Assembly: GCF_040438885.1 (NCBI RefSeq)
Contig: NZ_CP159218.1
Coordinates: 4,092,001 to 4,156,000 of the forward strand
Source: Nakamurella sp. A5-74
GTDB taxonomy: Bacteria; Actinomycetota; Actinomycetes; Mycobacteriales; Nakamurellaceae
DNA: 64,000 nucleotides
Reading direction: 5' to 3'
Part shown: piece by piece, positions 8,422-17,389 of the stretch
How positions within the stretch are numbered: position 1 is the stretch's first letter
How the letters are laid out: the number at the start of each line of letters is the position of its first letter
Made by a program: the position numbers and the translations under genes
The notes under the pieces: generated by a model
Seen by the model: the letters and a program-made list of their open reading frames with translations, nothing else
The model's database searches: none
What the model was told of the DNA's origin: nothing

Positions 8422-11124
8422 GTGACGGAGCCGCCGCGTCCCACCGATCCGGGCACCGGCTCCGACGGCTCGGCCCCCTGGGAGCGTCCCCGCCGCTGGG
8501 GTGATCGCGGTCTCGATTCCACCAGGGTCGATGACCTGCTGGCCAAGCTGGGCACGAACGGCGACGAGGTCACCGGCCGGCGCAGTCGCCGCCGGCAGGC
8601 ACAATCCGAGCCGGCATCTCCGGACCGGTCCGACTACCCGACCGAGGAAGTCGGCCCGATCTCGGCCGGCGACCTGATCGCAGCGCTCGGCGAAACGTCG
8701 ACGGTCGAGACGTCCGGCGCGACACCGCAGGAGCAGCCCGAGCACCAGCAGGCCGTCGGCGACCCAGCCACCTCCGACCCGGCTGACCTGCCCACTCCCG
8801 CAGCCGTCGGGACGCAGTCCGCGCCGGAAGCGGCGGTGCGGGCAGATCCCACTCCGGCAGATCCCACTCCGGCAGATCCGAGCCCGGCAGATCCGAGCCC
8901 GACGGAGCAGTTCCCGACGGAGCAGTTCTCGACGGAGCAGCTCCCGGTGGAGCAGCGGGTCGAGCGCCCGCCCACACTGGCCCTCCAGCCGCCGAACCGA
9001 TCGATCCCCGCCGCTACGGCGTCTCCGGTGACCGACGACCCGGACGATCGGTTCGCGGTGGCACCGCTCGGCGATTCCGGACCGGCGATGTACCGGGCGC
9101 AGGACGCAGTCGACCAGGGCATCGACCCGGCAGCGATCGTTCGCGACGTCCAGGAACACGACACGTCGGTCGCGCCCGTCGAGCAGGCGTCCGACCACCC
9201 GGCGGACGACACCCCCACCATCGCCCTGCCGCAGTATTACGATGACGTCGCCGCAATCCGCGCCTCGCTGCTCGGCGCCCAGCCGGGCGCAGCTGGTGCG
9301 ATGGCCGGTGGGCCCCCGATGCCGCCGCGTGGTCCAAACCGGTCGGTCCGCTCCGGGGGCGGCGACGGGGAGGACGACCGACGGAGCAACCGCGGCTTCC
9401 TGGTCGCCGGACGCTCGATCATCGCCGCGATCGCCGTCATCGTCCTGCTGTACAGCGGCTACCAGTGGCGCAACTTCGAAGCTGCGGACGCGGGTCTCGC
9501 GCGGAACCGCGACGTCGACATCACCCTGCCGTCGAACACCGCACCGAACGCGCCGACCAACACCCGGCCGACGACGGTGGTCAACTCCCAGGGCGTGAAG
9601 ACCGTGATGTACCCGCCGGAGAACATCCTGCTGCTCGGCTCCGACAGCAGGGCCGGTGACAACGGCAATTCCGGCAACAGCGACGCGAGCACCGAGGACT
9701 CGGCGAACAGTGACACGATCATGATCGCCCACATCTCCGGCGACCGGCAGACCGTCAGCATCATCAGCTTCCCGCGCTATCTGGACATCGCCGCGCCCAC
9801 CTGCAAGACGTGGGACTTCAAGACCCGCAAGCTTTCCAACCACACCCAGCCGGTGACGAAAACCTCGCGCTGGCGGATCAGCAACGCCTACGCCGTCGGC
9901 GGACCGGCGTGTGCGGTCGCCGCCGTCACCAAGGCGACCGGCATCCACATCGACCGGGTCATCGACATCGACTTCTCCGGCTTCCAGGCGATGGTCGATG
10001 CGCTCGACGGCGTCACGGTCAACGTCTGTCGGCCGATCATCGACGCCGAACTCCACACGGTGGTCGAATCCGGTGGCGTGCAGGTGATCCACGGCGTGCA
10101 GGCGCTCAACCTGGTCCGGGCCCGAAAGGTCGAGGGTGACTCCAGCGGGACCGACGGCCGGATGCGTCGTCAGCAGGTGGTGCTGTCGGCGATGCTGCGT
10201 CAGCTCACCAGCGCCGGCACGCTGCTGAACCCGGTGGAGCTGAACGCGTTCCTGACGGCCTTCTTCAACAACACGCACACCGTCAACGTCACCCTCGACT
10301 CGTTGATCCTGATCGCCAAGCAGCTCGGCAACCTGGAACCCGGCAAGGTGAACTTCTACTCGATCCCGCACCACCCTTCGCCCACCAAGGAGGACTGGGA
10401 CGAATTGGATCCGAGTGCCGATGCCATCTTCGCTGCCATCCGCGCCGACGAGCGGCTGCCGGCCTTCACCACCAAGGACACCGATACCGGCGACACCGGC
10501 GCGAGCAGCAGCTCGCCGTCGTCCAGGTCGCCGTCCAGCACCTCGGCCGCCAGCACCCGCACCAGTGCGAGCTCCTCGAGGGCAACCCCGACGAGCACCA
10601 CCAGCGCCGCTCCGCAGACGCTCACGGTCGACCCCGCGCAGGTCGACCTGCAGGTGGTCAACGAGACCGGGCGGGTGGGGGTGGCCGGCGTTGCGATGGA
10701 GGCGCTGAACGCGGGTGGCTTCCAGATCACCGCGGACGACCTGCTGAGGCCGGACGAGGTCACCGTCGCCACCACCGTCGAGTACTCGGCCGCCAACAGG
10801 GACGCGGCCCTGATGGTCGCCGCATCGGTACCGAACTCCCGTCTCGTCGCGGTCGACGGGTTGGGCAAGCGGGTGCGACTGGTGCTGGGCAGCTCGTTCA
10901 ACGGGACCATCAGTCCCGCCGCTGTGGGAGATCCGGTGCCGGAGCCGTTCCGCACCACACCGGCCGCGCCGAGCACCACACCGACCAGCATCGCTCCCAG
11001 CACTCCGAAATCGGCGGGCGCAGCGACGAGTCGGAGCACCGCGCCCAGCACGACGCCGACGACTGCCGCGATCGACACCTCGAACGTGCAGGCCGTGAAC
11101 GCCGGGGACGCCACCTGCGCGTGA
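8422..11124 (+). CDS. LytR-CpsA-Psr (LCP) family cell-wall ligase with LytR_C domain
   Basis: 900 residues from the GTG at 8422, chosen because GAGGGAAGG precedes it; an in-frame ATG at 8266 exists but the codons between have no coding bias. LCP enzymes transfer polyprenyl-linked glycopolymers (arabinogalactan or teichoic-type) to peptidoglycan. Residues 1-330 are a long cytoplasmic, proline/acid-rich tail with direct repeats (ADPTPADPTPADPSP, then TEQF/TEQL units). A transmembrane helix is at about 332-350. The LCP core at about 400-600 has LLLGSDSRAGDN, VSIISFPRYLDI and LNLVRARK. A Ser/Thr-rich linker is followed by a LytR_C domain at about 734-825. The usual PRD is PRY here, so one acidic residue is missing. 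It corresponds in position to Rv0822c. Confidence 0.9.
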   Translation: MTEPPRPTDPGTGSDGSAPWERPRRWGDRGLDSTRVDDLLAKLGTNGDEVTGRRSRRRQAQSEPASPDRSDYPTEEVGPISAGDLIAALGETSTVETSGATPQEQPEHQQAVGDPATSDPADLPTPAAVGTQSAPEAAVRADPTPADPTPADPSPADPSPTEQFPTEQFSTEQLPVEQRVERPPTLALQPPNRSIPAATASPVTDDPDDRFAVAPLGDSGPAMYRAQDAVDQGIDPAAIVRDVQEHDTSVAPVEQASDHPADDTPTIALPQYYDDVAAIRASLLGAQPGAAGAMAGGPPMPPRGPNRSVRSGGGDGEDDRRSNRGFLVAGRSIIAAIAVIVLLYSGYQWRNFEAADAGLARNRDVDITLPSNTAPNAPTNTRPTTVVNSQGVKTVMYPPENILLLGSDSRAGDNGNSGNSDASTEDSANSDTIMIAHISGDRQTVSIISFPRYLDIAAPTCKTWDFKTRKLSNHTQPVTKTSRWRISNAYAVGGPACAVAAVTKATGIHIDRVIDIDFSGFQAMVDALDGVTVNVCRPIIDAELHTVVESGGVQVIHGVQALNLVRARKVEGDSSGTDGRMRRQQVVLSAMLRQLTSAGTLLNPVELNAFLTAFFNNTHTVNVTLDSLILIAKQLGNLEPGKVNFYSIPHHPSPTKEDWDELDPSADAIFAAIRADERLPAFTTKDTDTGDTGASSSSPSSRSPSSTSAASTRTSASSSRATPTSTTSAAPQTLTVDPAQVDLQVVNETGRVGVAGVAMEALNAGGFQITADDLLRPDEVTVATTVEYSAANRDAALMVAASVPNSRLVAVDGLGKRVRLVLGSSFNGTISPAAVGDPVPEPFRTTPAAPSTTPTSIAPSTPKSAGAATSRSTAPSTTPTTAAIDTSNVQAVNAGDATCA

Positions 11125-11180
11125 GCTGCCGGGGCCGACCGCCCTGATCTACGCGAGTGTTCGCCTGCTGCCGGCGCCGC

Positions 11181-11198
11181 GTTAACGGCGCGTTCACG
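11181..11198 (+). promoter_or_regulatory. PHO-box-like direct repeat upstream of phoU
   Basis: GTTAACG and GTTCACG start 11 bp apart (11181 and 11192), the spacing of PhoP-binding PHO boxes (consensus GTTCACC). The site is 61 bp before phoU and 32 bp before its -10 hexamer. The first unit has one mismatch and also lies in a GCGCCG...CGGCGC hairpin (11174-11191), so the match could be partly accidental. Confidence 0.45.
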
Positions 11199-11229
11199 CA
11201 GCGCTGCGGTGATCCGACCCTGCGGGATC

Positions 11230-11235
11230 TAGGCT
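11230..11235 (+). promoter_or_regulatory. -10 element (TAGGCT) of a likely leaderless phoU transcript
   Basis: TAGGCT ends 6 bp before the ATG of phoU. There is no ribosome binding site between it and the ATG, which suggests a leaderless mRNA. Confidence 0.5.
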
Positions 11236-11241
11236 GGTCGC

Positions 11242-11919
11242 ATGCGTCAGGCCTATCAGATCCAACTCGCCGATCTCGGCGAGCACGGTGCCCGCATGTG
11301 CGAGGTCACTGCCCAAGCGATGCGGGGCGCCTCGACCGCGTTGATGGACGCCAACCTCGCGTTGGCCGAGGACGTCATCGCGATGGACGTCAGGCTCGAC
11401 GAGATGCGTGCCAGCGCGGAGGAGTCCGCGCTCGAGCTGCTCGCCCTGCAGGCTCCGGTCGCCTCGGACCTGCGCGCCGTCGTCTCGGCCCTGTGGGTCG
11501 TGGCGGACCTGCAGCGGATGGGAACCCTGGCGATCCACATCGCGAAGGCGGCCCGTCGCCGGCACCCGAAGAACGTGCTGCCCAGCGAGATCCGGCCGGT
11601 CTTCGAGCGGATGTCGTCGGTGGCGCTGCACCTGGCCGGCCGCACCTCGCAGGTCCTGCTGACCCGGGACCTCGACGTCGCGAAGGGCATGGAGTCCGAG
11701 GACGACTTGATGGACGACCTGCACCGGCAGATGTTCGCCGCGCTGATGAACCCCGCGTGGTCGCACGGCGTCCCGGCTGCCGTGGACATCGCCCTGCTGG
11801 GCCGCTTCTACGAGCGCTACGCCGACCACGCCGTCGCCGTCGCCCGTCGCATCGTCTTCCTGGTGACGGGTGACAACGTCGGCGGCGACACCACCATCCC
11901 GCTCGCCGCCCCCGACTGA
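11242..11919 (+). CDS. phoU: Phosphate signalling complex protein PhoU
   Basis: 225 residues, the normal length for the family. PhoU links the Pst transporter to the phosphate-sensing kinase and represses the Pho response when phosphate is ample. The two three-helix PhoU repeats are visible: MRQAYQIQLADLGEHGARMCE...LDEMRASAEESALELLAL in the first half and the VFERMSSVALHLAGRTSQVLL...RFYERYADHAVAVARRIVFL signature in the second. It stands apart from the pst operon (opposite strand, about 2.2 kb away, beyond the S10 peptidase), with its own promoter and a possible PHO box. The order equals phoY2 beside phoT in mycobacteria. Confidence 0.95.
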   Translation: MRQAYQIQLADLGEHGARMCEVTAQAMRGASTALMDANLALAEDVIAMDVRLDEMRASAEESALELLALQAPVASDLRAVVSALWVVADLQRMGTLAIHIAKAARRRHPKNVLPSEIRPVFERMSSVALHLAGRTSQVLLTRDLDVAKGMESEDDLMDDLHRQMFAALMNPAWSHGVPAAVDIALLGRFYERYADHAVAVARRIVFLVTGDNVGGDTTIPLAAPD

Positions 11920-11942
11920 CACCCGCTCGGAACCGTCCGGCC

Positions 11943-11948
11943 TACCAT
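11943..11948 (+). promoter_or_regulatory. -10 element (TACCAT) of a likely leaderless peptidase transcript
   Basis: TACCAT ends 7 bp before the ATG at 11956, the geometry of leaderless actinomycete promoters. No Shine-Dalgarno sequence is seen. Confidence 0.5.
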
Positions 11949-11955
11949 CTGCCGC

Positions 11956-13461
11956 ATGGCCAACACCGACACCGCCCGTACCGACAAGACCTCAGCACCC
12001 GACCTGCCCGCGCCCTCGGACGAGGTCAGGATCACCCGACACACCCTGCGAACCCCGGACGGCGAGCTCGCCTACACGGCCACCGCCGGCCGCGTGGTGG
12101 TGCGCGAGGAGAAGCACACCGACGGCGCGTTCGACGGCTACCGCCCTGCCATCGAGATGTTCGTGGTGTCGTACACCGTCGACGGCGTCGACCCAGCCAC
12201 CCGGCCGGTGACCTTCGCCTTCAACGGCGGCCCCGGGAGCTCCTCGGTGTGGTTGCACCTCGGTCTGCTCGGACCGCGACGAGTGCTGGCCGGCGACGCG
12301 GGAGCACCGGTTGCTCCCCCCTACCGGATCGTCGAGAACGCCGAGAGTCTGCTGGCACACAGCGATCTGGTGTTCATCGACCCGGTCTCGACCGGCTACA
12401 GCCGACCGGTTGTCGGCGGCAAACCCGCCGATTACCACGGGTACACCGCGGATCGTGACGCGATGGCCGAGATGATCCGGTTGTGGACCACCAGGCACCA
12501 TCGCTGGTTGTCCCCGAAGTTCCTGGCCGGTGAGTCCTACGGGACCTTGCGCGCGGCCGCGCTGGCCGCGCGGTTGTCGGAGCGGATCGGGATGACGCTG
12601 AACGGGCTGATGCTCGTCTCCACGGTGCTCGACATGGGCTCCATCCGCTTCACCGACGGCAACGACGCCGTGTACCCCGGATTCCTGCCCACCTACGCCG
12701 CCTACGCGCACTACCACGGACTGCACGGCGATCGGTCGCTCGACGAGGTCGTGCAGCAGGCCAGGGAGCTGGCCGAGCGGGACTATCCGTGGGCGCTGGC
12801 CCGCGGTTCGCGGCTCTCCCCGGCAGAGCGCACCGACGTCGTCGAGCGGGTCGCGGCCGTCACCGGGCTCCGGCCCGAGTACGTCGACCGGGCCAACCTG
12901 CGCATCGAGCACCAGCGCTTCTTCGCCGAACTGCTGCGGGATCGGGGCGTCACCGTCGGTCGGCTGGACGGCCGGTTCACCGGACCGGCAGCCGACCGCA
13001 ACGCCGACGCTGCCCGCAAGGACGTCTCGTACCTGGCGTTCCAGACGCCGTACACCGCTGCCGTCAACCACTACCTGCAGGCGGAGCTCGGGTACGAGAG
13101 CGATCTGCCGTACGAGATCCTCTCCGACCGGGTCCAGCCGTGGTCGTACGCGGAGTTCGAGGGCCGCGGCGTCACCGTCATCCCCGACCTGGACGCTGCG
13201 CTGCGCGCCAACCCGTTCCTGCAGGTGCACGTCAGTCTCGGCTGGTTCGACGGCGCCACACCGTTCGCCGCTGCGGAGAACGGATTCGCCCGGATGGACC
13301 TGCCGGACGAGCTGCGGGAGAACATCAGCTACTCCTACTACGAAGCCGGTCACATGATGTACCTGCACGAGCAGTCGCGAGTGCGCCAGTCCCGCGATCT
13401 CGCGGACTTCGTCCGCCGATCGGTACCGCAGCGTCAGGAACCGCCGGCAGCTGAGGCGTAG
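11956..13461 (+). CDS. S10 family serine carboxypeptidase-like protein
   Basis: 501 residues. It shows the S10 (carboxypeptidase Y-type) signature: the oxyanion segment FAFNGGPGSSSVWLHLGLLGPRR near residue 78, the nucleophile motif GESYGTLRAAALA near 195, and the C-terminal histidine region YEAGHMMYLHEQS near 464. No signal peptide is present, so it is probably cytoplasmic, unlike fungal S10 enzymes. It should remove C-terminal residues from peptides, but the natural substrate is unknown. It lies 36 bp after phoU with its own -10 hexamer, so it is probably transcribed separately. The 3' end leads into a repeat-rich gap. Confidence 0.88.
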   Translation: MANTDTARTDKTSAPDLPAPSDEVRITRHTLRTPDGELAYTATAGRVVVREEKHTDGAFDGYRPAIEMFVVSYTVDGVDPATRPVTFAFNGGPGSSSVWLHLGLLGPRRVLAGDAGAPVAPPYRIVENAESLLAHSDLVFIDPVSTGYSRPVVGGKPADYHGYTADRDAMAEMIRLWTTRHHRWLSPKFLAGESYGTLRAAALAARLSERIGMTLNGLMLVSTVLDMGSIRFTDGNDAVYPGFLPTYAAYAHYHGLHGDRSLDEVVQQARELAERDYPWALARGSRLSPAERTDVVERVAAVTGLRPEYVDRANLRIEHQRFFAELLRDRGVTVGRLDGRFTGPAADRNADAARKDVSYLAFQTPYTAAVNHYLQAELGYESDLPYEILSDRVQPWSYAEFEGRGVTVIPDLDAALRANPFLQVHVSLGWFDGATPFAAAENGFARMDLPDELRENISYSYYEAGHMMYLHEQSRVRQSRDLADFVRRSVPQRQEPPAAEA

Positions 13462-13488
13462 CTCAGCGTCGATCCCGTTCGCTGATCC

Positions 13489-13556
13489 GACGGGTCTCGA
13501 CACGCTCGTCCCTCGCTTGCTCCCTGTCCTGAGCGACGAAGGAGTCGAAGGGGACC
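13489..13556. repeat. Family A dispersed repeat, copy 2
   Basis: GGGTCTCGACACGCTCGTCC then CTCGCTTGCTCC, followed by the inverted partner ending GGAGTCGAAGGGG. It lies 28 bp after the S10 peptidase stop and may form a terminator-like hairpin. Confidence 0.55.
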
Positions 13557-13774
13557 ACCGGGCCTGCGTCATCCGTCTCACCAGGCCGGTGACGGAGACT
13601 GGCCGCTTGCGCGGAAAGCCGTAGGATGCTCCGCGGAAATGCTCAGCAAGCGGCCACTCTGCGACAGCTGCATCGAGCGAGTGACCAGGAGGTGGCGCTC
13701 AATCGCGGAAACCGCAGGACGTCCTGCCGAAACGGGCGTCGAGGGCCACATTCTGGTCACTTCCCATCCACCAA

Positions 13775-13806
13775 GGTGTCGACACGCTCGTCCCTCGCTT
13801 GCTTGC
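13775..13806. repeat. Family A dispersed repeat, copy 3 (partial)
   Basis: GTGTCGACACGCTCGTCC followed by CTCGCTTGCTTGCC, a half element without its inverted partner. Confidence 0.45.
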
Positions 13807-13865
13807 CAACGGAAGGGGCAACGGCGGTGTGCCGAGATCATGTGTCCCGCAGCGACCTCCGGCGA

Positions 13866-13908
13866 CGGGGTCTCGACGCGCTCGTTCCTCGCTTGCTCGA
13901 CCAGCGGA
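13866..13908. repeat. Family A dispersed repeat, copy 4
   Basis: GGGGTCTCGACGCGCTCGTT followed by CCTCGCTTGCTCGACCAGCG, matching copy 1 (2844-2888) at most positions. Confidence 0.55.
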
Positions 13909-13999
13909 AACAAACGCCGGGGCGCGCGTTTGTCCCTCGTTCTTGACGAGAGTGACTGGACGTGGTTCTGCCCAGGGTCAGAGTTCTCGCCCACCCGGG

Positions 14000-14108
14000 C
14001 CCGCGGACGAGCACGATGCGTAGCCCTCTGCAGCGATGGCCGCGCCGGTGAGCCTGCGAACCGGCGCGGCCGAGCGAAGCCTGTCGGAGCAGCGTGCTCG
14101 TCCGCGGG
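14000..14108 (-). terminator. Nested perfect palindromes downstream of pstB
   Basis: An outer perfect 16-bp inverted repeat (CCCGCGGACGAGCACG at 14000-14015 and its complement at 14093-14108) encloses an inner perfect 12-bp inverted repeat (GGCCGCGCCGGT at 14038-14049 and its complement at 14060-14071, 10-nt loop). On the minus strand it starts 29 nt after the pstB stop, so it should fold at the 3' end of the pst mRNA. No U-run follows. It may be a terminator, an mRNA-stabilising structure, a small structured RNA or a palindromic mobile remnant. Confidence 0.6.
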
Positions 14109-14136
14109 ACCGGAAGTCAGGACACACGCAGAGAAG

Positions 14137-14916
14137 TTACCCGAAGCGGCCGGAGATGTAGTCCTCGGTCGCCTTCTGGCTGGGGTTGGAGAAGATCTTG
14201 GCCGTCTCGTCGTACTCGACGAGCTTGCCAGGCTGCCCGACGCCGGCCAGGTTGAAGAAGGCGGTGCGGTCGGAGACGCGAGCGGCCTGCTGCATGTTGT
14301 GGGTGACGATGACGATCGTGTAGCGGGTCTTGAGCTCGCTGATCAGATCCTCGATGGCGAGCGTCGAGATCGGGTCCAGCGCCGAGCACGGCTCGTCCAT
14401 CAGCAGCACCTCGGGCTCGACGGCGATCGCGCGCGCGATGCAGAGGCGCTGCTGCTGGCCACCGGAGAGACTGGCGCCCGGCTTGTTGAGGCGCTGCTTC
14501 ACCTCTTCCCAGAGGTTGGCGCCGCGCAGCGAACGCTCGACGATGTCGTCGAGCTCGTTCTTGCCCTTGCGGGTTCCGGCGATCTTGTAGCCCGCGATCA
14601 CGTTGTCGTAGATCGACATGGTCGGGAACGGGTTCGCCTTCTGGAAGACCATGCCGACGGTGCGACGGACGTTCACCGGGTCGATGCCCGCGCCGTAGAG
14701 GTCTTCGCCGTCGAGCATCACCTTGCCCTCGACGCGGCCACCGGGGATCACCTCGTGCATCCGGTTCAGGGTGCGCAGGAAGGTGGACTTGCCGCAGCCG
14801 GACGGTCCGATGAAGGCGGTGACGGTGAGCGGGGCGATCTTCACCGATGCACCCTCGACCGCGAGGAAATCGCTGTAGTAGACGTTGAGGTCCTCGACGT
14901 CGATGCGCTTGGCCAT
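14137..14916 (-). CDS. pstB: Phosphate ABC transporter ATP-binding protein PstB
   Basis: 259 residues from the ATG at 14916 ([17 protein letters not shown]). It powers phosphate import through PstCA. Walker [10 protein letters not shown] is near residue 40, the PstB-typical [23 protein letters not shown] follows, then [20 protein letters not shown] (Q-loop), the signature [16 protein letters not shown] near 156, Walker [14 protein letters not shown], and the switch histidine in [15 protein letters not shown]. The final gene of the operon, it starts 10 bp after the pstA stop. A nested palindrome lies just downstream. Confidence 0.97.
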   Translation of the reverse strand: MAKRIDVEDLNVYYSDFLAVEGASVKIAPLTVTAFIGPSGCGKSTFLRTLNRMHEVIPGGRVEGKVMLDGEDLYGAGIDPVNVRRTVGMVFQKANPFPTMSIYDNVIAGYKIAGTRKGKNELDDIVERSLRGANLWEEVKQRLNKPGASLSGGQQQRLCIARAIAVEPEVLLMDEPCSALDPISTLAIEDLISELKTRYTIVIVTHNMQQAARVSDRTAFFNLAGVGQPGKLVEYDETAKIFSNPSQKATEDYISGRFG

Positions 14917-14926
14917 GGGGAGGTCC

Positions 14927-15973
14927 TTACTTCGATTTCGGCTGGGCCAGTCTGGCCAGCAGTCGGGCGACGATGTTGAGCAGCAGCACCAGCAGGATGA
15001 GGACGAGCGCACCGGCCCAGGCCCAGTCGACGACGCCTGGGTTGCCGGTGCGCTTGCCGAGCAGATCCCAGATCATCATCGGCAGGGTCGCCTGGTCGCC
15101 GGAGAACGGATTGGTGTTGACCTTGCTCGCGTAACCGACGAGCAGGATCAGCGGGGCGGTCTCGCCGGCGACCCGGGCGACGGCCAGCAGTGCCGAGGTG
15201 ATCAGGCCGGACATGGCGGTCGGCAGCACGATCTTGATGATGGTCCGCCACTTCGGGACGCCGAGGGCGTAGGAGGCATCGCGGAGGTCACGGGGAACCA
15301 GGCGGAGCATCTCCTCGCTGGAACGGACCACCACCGGCAGCATCAGGATCGCGAGCGCGATCGATCCTGCGAAGCCGAACGGCCGGGCCCCGAAGCCGAG
15401 CAGCAGGAAGGTGTAGACGAACAGACCGGCGACGATCGACGGGATTCCCGTCATGACGTCGACGAAGAAGGTCACCGCCTTGGCGAAGGCCCCCTTGCCG
15501 TACTCCACCAGGTAGATCGAGGTGAAGATGCCGAGCGGGAGGGCGATGACCGCGGCGAACGCCACCTGCTCGAGCGTGCCGATGACGGCACCCCCGAGGA
15601 GTGATCCGAGCTCGCTGTCGCCGTTGAACAGGGCGCCGAGACCGGGAATGCCGCGCTGGGCGATGTAGACGAGGATCAGCGCGAGCGGGATGAGTGCGGC
15701 CACGAAACAGGCCTGGATGACGGTGCCCATCACGCGGTCCTTGGCGCGCCGACGGCCCTCGACGGAGAACGACCAGGCCGACAGCACAGCGATGTACAGC
15801 AGCACGACGGTGAAGAACGTGGTGTACCAACCGGACCAGCCGAGACCCAGCTTGGCGCCGATCCCCAGCACGATGGCGATCGCGGCGACGACCAGCGGGG
15901 CGAACTTCGGCAGTCGGGCGCCGACCAGCGCGGACGGCGCGCGACGGGTGACGGTCTCGCTCGCGGTGCTCAT
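14927..15973 (-). CDS. pstA: Phosphate ABC transporter permease PstA
   Basis: 348 residues, about 50 longer than the E. coli protein because of an extended N-terminus. It is one of the two membrane channels for phosphate. Several transmembrane helices are evident ([61 protein letters not shown]; then the five-helix transport domain). The coupling EAA-like loop is [33 protein letters not shown] around residue 220. The ATG overlaps the pstC stop (ATGA), so the two permeases are translationally coupled. Confidence 0.96.
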   Translation of the reverse strand: MSTASETVTRRAPSALVGARLPKFAPLVVAAIAIVLGIGAKLGLGWSGWYTTFFTVVLLYIAVLSAWSFSVEGRRRAKDRVMGTVIQACFVAALIPLALILVYIAQRGIPGLGALFNGDSELGSLLGGAVIGTLEQVAFAAVIALPLGIFTSIYLVEYGKGAFAKAVTFFVDVMTGIPSIVAGLFVYTFLLLGFGARPFGFAGSIALAILMLPVVVRSSEEMLRLVPRDLRDASYALGVPKWRTIIKIVLPTAMSGLITSALLAVARVAGETAPLILLVGYASKVNTNPFSGDQATLPMMIWDLLGKRTGNPGVVDWAWAGALVLILLVLLLNIVARLLARLAQPKSK

Positions 15974-17160
15974 GCGGTGAACTCCTTCTTGCGGGCGATC
16001 ACGAGCCGGGCAGCAGAGTTGACGACCAGGGTGATCACGAACAGGAACAGCCCCGCGGTGATCAGCGCAGCGATGCCGAGCGGCGTTCCTGCAGCCTCAC
16101 CGAACTTGAGGGCGATCGTCGAGGCGAACGTGTCGCCGGACTTGCTGGTGAGCTCCAGGCTGATCCGGAACGTCGAGCTGAGCACCAGCGCGACCGCGAT
16201 CGTCTCCCCGAGAGCGCGGCCCAGGCCCAGCATCGCGGCCGAGATCATGCCGGCGCGGCCGAAGGGCAGCACGGCCGTCCTGATGGCCTCCCACTTGGTG
16301 GCGCCGAGCGCGTAGGCGGCGTCGATCGTCTCCCGCGGAGTCTGCAGGAAGACCTCACGACAGATGGCCGAGACCACCGGCAGGATCATGATGGCCAGCA
16401 CGATGCCGGCCATCAGCAGGCTCTGGCCGTACTGGTTGGCCGCATTGAACCGTGAGTTCTCGAAGATCGGGATCCAGCTGAAGTAGTCGGACAACCACTT
16501 CTGGAAGCCGGTGGTCTTCGGCACCAGCAGGTACAGGCCCCACATGCCGAACACGAGGGACGGCACCGCTGCCAACAGGTCGACCAGACCGCCGAGGATC
16601 GTGGCGAGACGCCGCGGGGCGTACTGCGAGATGTACAGCGCGATGCCGATGGCGATCGGCACCCCGACGATCATCGCGATGAGTGCCGAGACGACCGTGC
16701 CGAAGAGCAGCGCGGCGATGCCGAAGTTGGCCGGTCCCTCGCTGGAGAACTGCCAGCTCTGGGTGGTGAACAGGTTGCCCTTGTTGGTCAGGGTGTCCTT
16801 GAGGCCGCCGCCCGGGGACGGTGCGGTCAGCGCCGGCCAGGCCTTCCAGACCAGGAAGACGGCGATCGCGGCCATCACCACCAGCAGCACGCCGCCGGAT
16901 CCGGCTGCCAGGCCCTTGAACACCCGGTCGCCAATCCGGACGGAGTGCCCGGAGATCGAGCTGGGACGGGACGGCGCCGATGAGGGTGACGCCGGGACCT
17001 TCCTCGCCGGGCGACTCGTGGCGACAGCCGCCAGGTCCTTCGACAGCGCCCGGCTGGCGGTCGTGTCGGTGGCGTCGTCGGCCAACGGACCGGCCAGCGC
17101 GTCCTCGGCGCCGTCATCCGACGTGGTCCCGTCGCCGGGTACTCGTCCGTCCTGGGTCAT
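15970..17160 (-). CDS. pstC: Phosphate ABC transporter permease PstC
   Basis: 396 residues from the ATG at 17160 (MTQDGRVPGDG), preceded by AGGGGATCG. Its long hydrophilic, alanine/serine-rich N-terminus of about 85 residues is predicted to be cytoplasmic and is not part of the transport fold. Six or more helices follow, including GSGGVLLVVMAAIAVFLVWKAW, and the permease loop LQTPRETIDAAYALGATKWEAIRTAVLPFG near residue 285. It pairs with PstA. It lies 229 bp downstream of pstS, across a strong hairpin, so it may be expressed at a lower level than the binding protein. Confidence 0.96.
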   Translation of the reverse strand: MTQDGRVPGDGTTSDDGAEDALAGPLADDATDTTASRALSKDLAAVATSRPARKVPASPSSAPSRPSSISGHSVRIGDRVFKGLAAGSGGVLLVVMAAIAVFLVWKAWPALTAPSPGGGLKDTLTNKGNLFTTQSWQFSSEGPANFGIAALLFGTVVSALIAMIVGVPIAIGIALYISQYAPRRLATILGGLVDLLAAVPSLVFGMWGLYLLVPKTTGFQKWLSDYFSWIPIFENSRFNAANQYGQSLLMAGIVLAIMILPVVSAICREVFLQTPRETIDAAYALGATKWEAIRTAVLPFGRAGMISAAMLGLGRALGETIAVALVLSSTFRISLELTSKSGDTFASTIALKFGEAAGTPLGIAALITAGLFLFVITLVVNSAARLVIARKKEFTA

Positions 17161-17294
17161 CGATCCCCTGCCCGGTGTGATCGGCATCTGTCCTCGTGAA
17201 GGCTGGTCACTGCGCTGATGGTTGTCAATGCGAAGCCACACCCGGCTCGCCGCACGGACGGCGATCGAGCCGGAGGATCCTGCTGACGGGTCGA

Positions 17295-17331
17295 GCCGCG
17301 GGGCCGGAGGGTTCTCCCCCGGTCCCGCGGC
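17295..17331 (-). terminator. Hairpin between pstS and pstC
   Basis: A 13-bp stem with one G-T pair (GCCGCGGGGCCGG and CCGGTCCCGCGGC) closes an 11-nt loop. It lies about 60 bp past the pstS stop and 135 bp before pstC. No T-run follows on the minus strand. It could act as a partial terminator or 3' stabiliser that gives more pstS than pstCAB transcript, as known for binding-protein genes in other ABC operons. Confidence 0.5.
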
Positions 17332-17389
17332 CCGTTCCGTCAGGTCGTGCTGGTGGTCGGCAGTGCTGTCAGTCAGGGACAGCTGCAGG

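Larger units (their letters stand above)
13557..13999. other. Gene-free, repeat-rich gap between the S10 peptidase and the pst operon
   Basis: Open frames cross this stretch on both strands, but none has a ribosome binding site, coding-like codon use or a known domain. It holds two further partial family A copies (13775-13806 and 13866-13908) in the same orientation. The rest looks like decayed sequence. Confidence 0.5.

Noticed and set aside
13639-14979. 446-codon open frame on the plus strand
   Set aside because: It is antisense to pstB for most of its length, has no domain or ribosome binding site, and arises from GC-rich codon bias.
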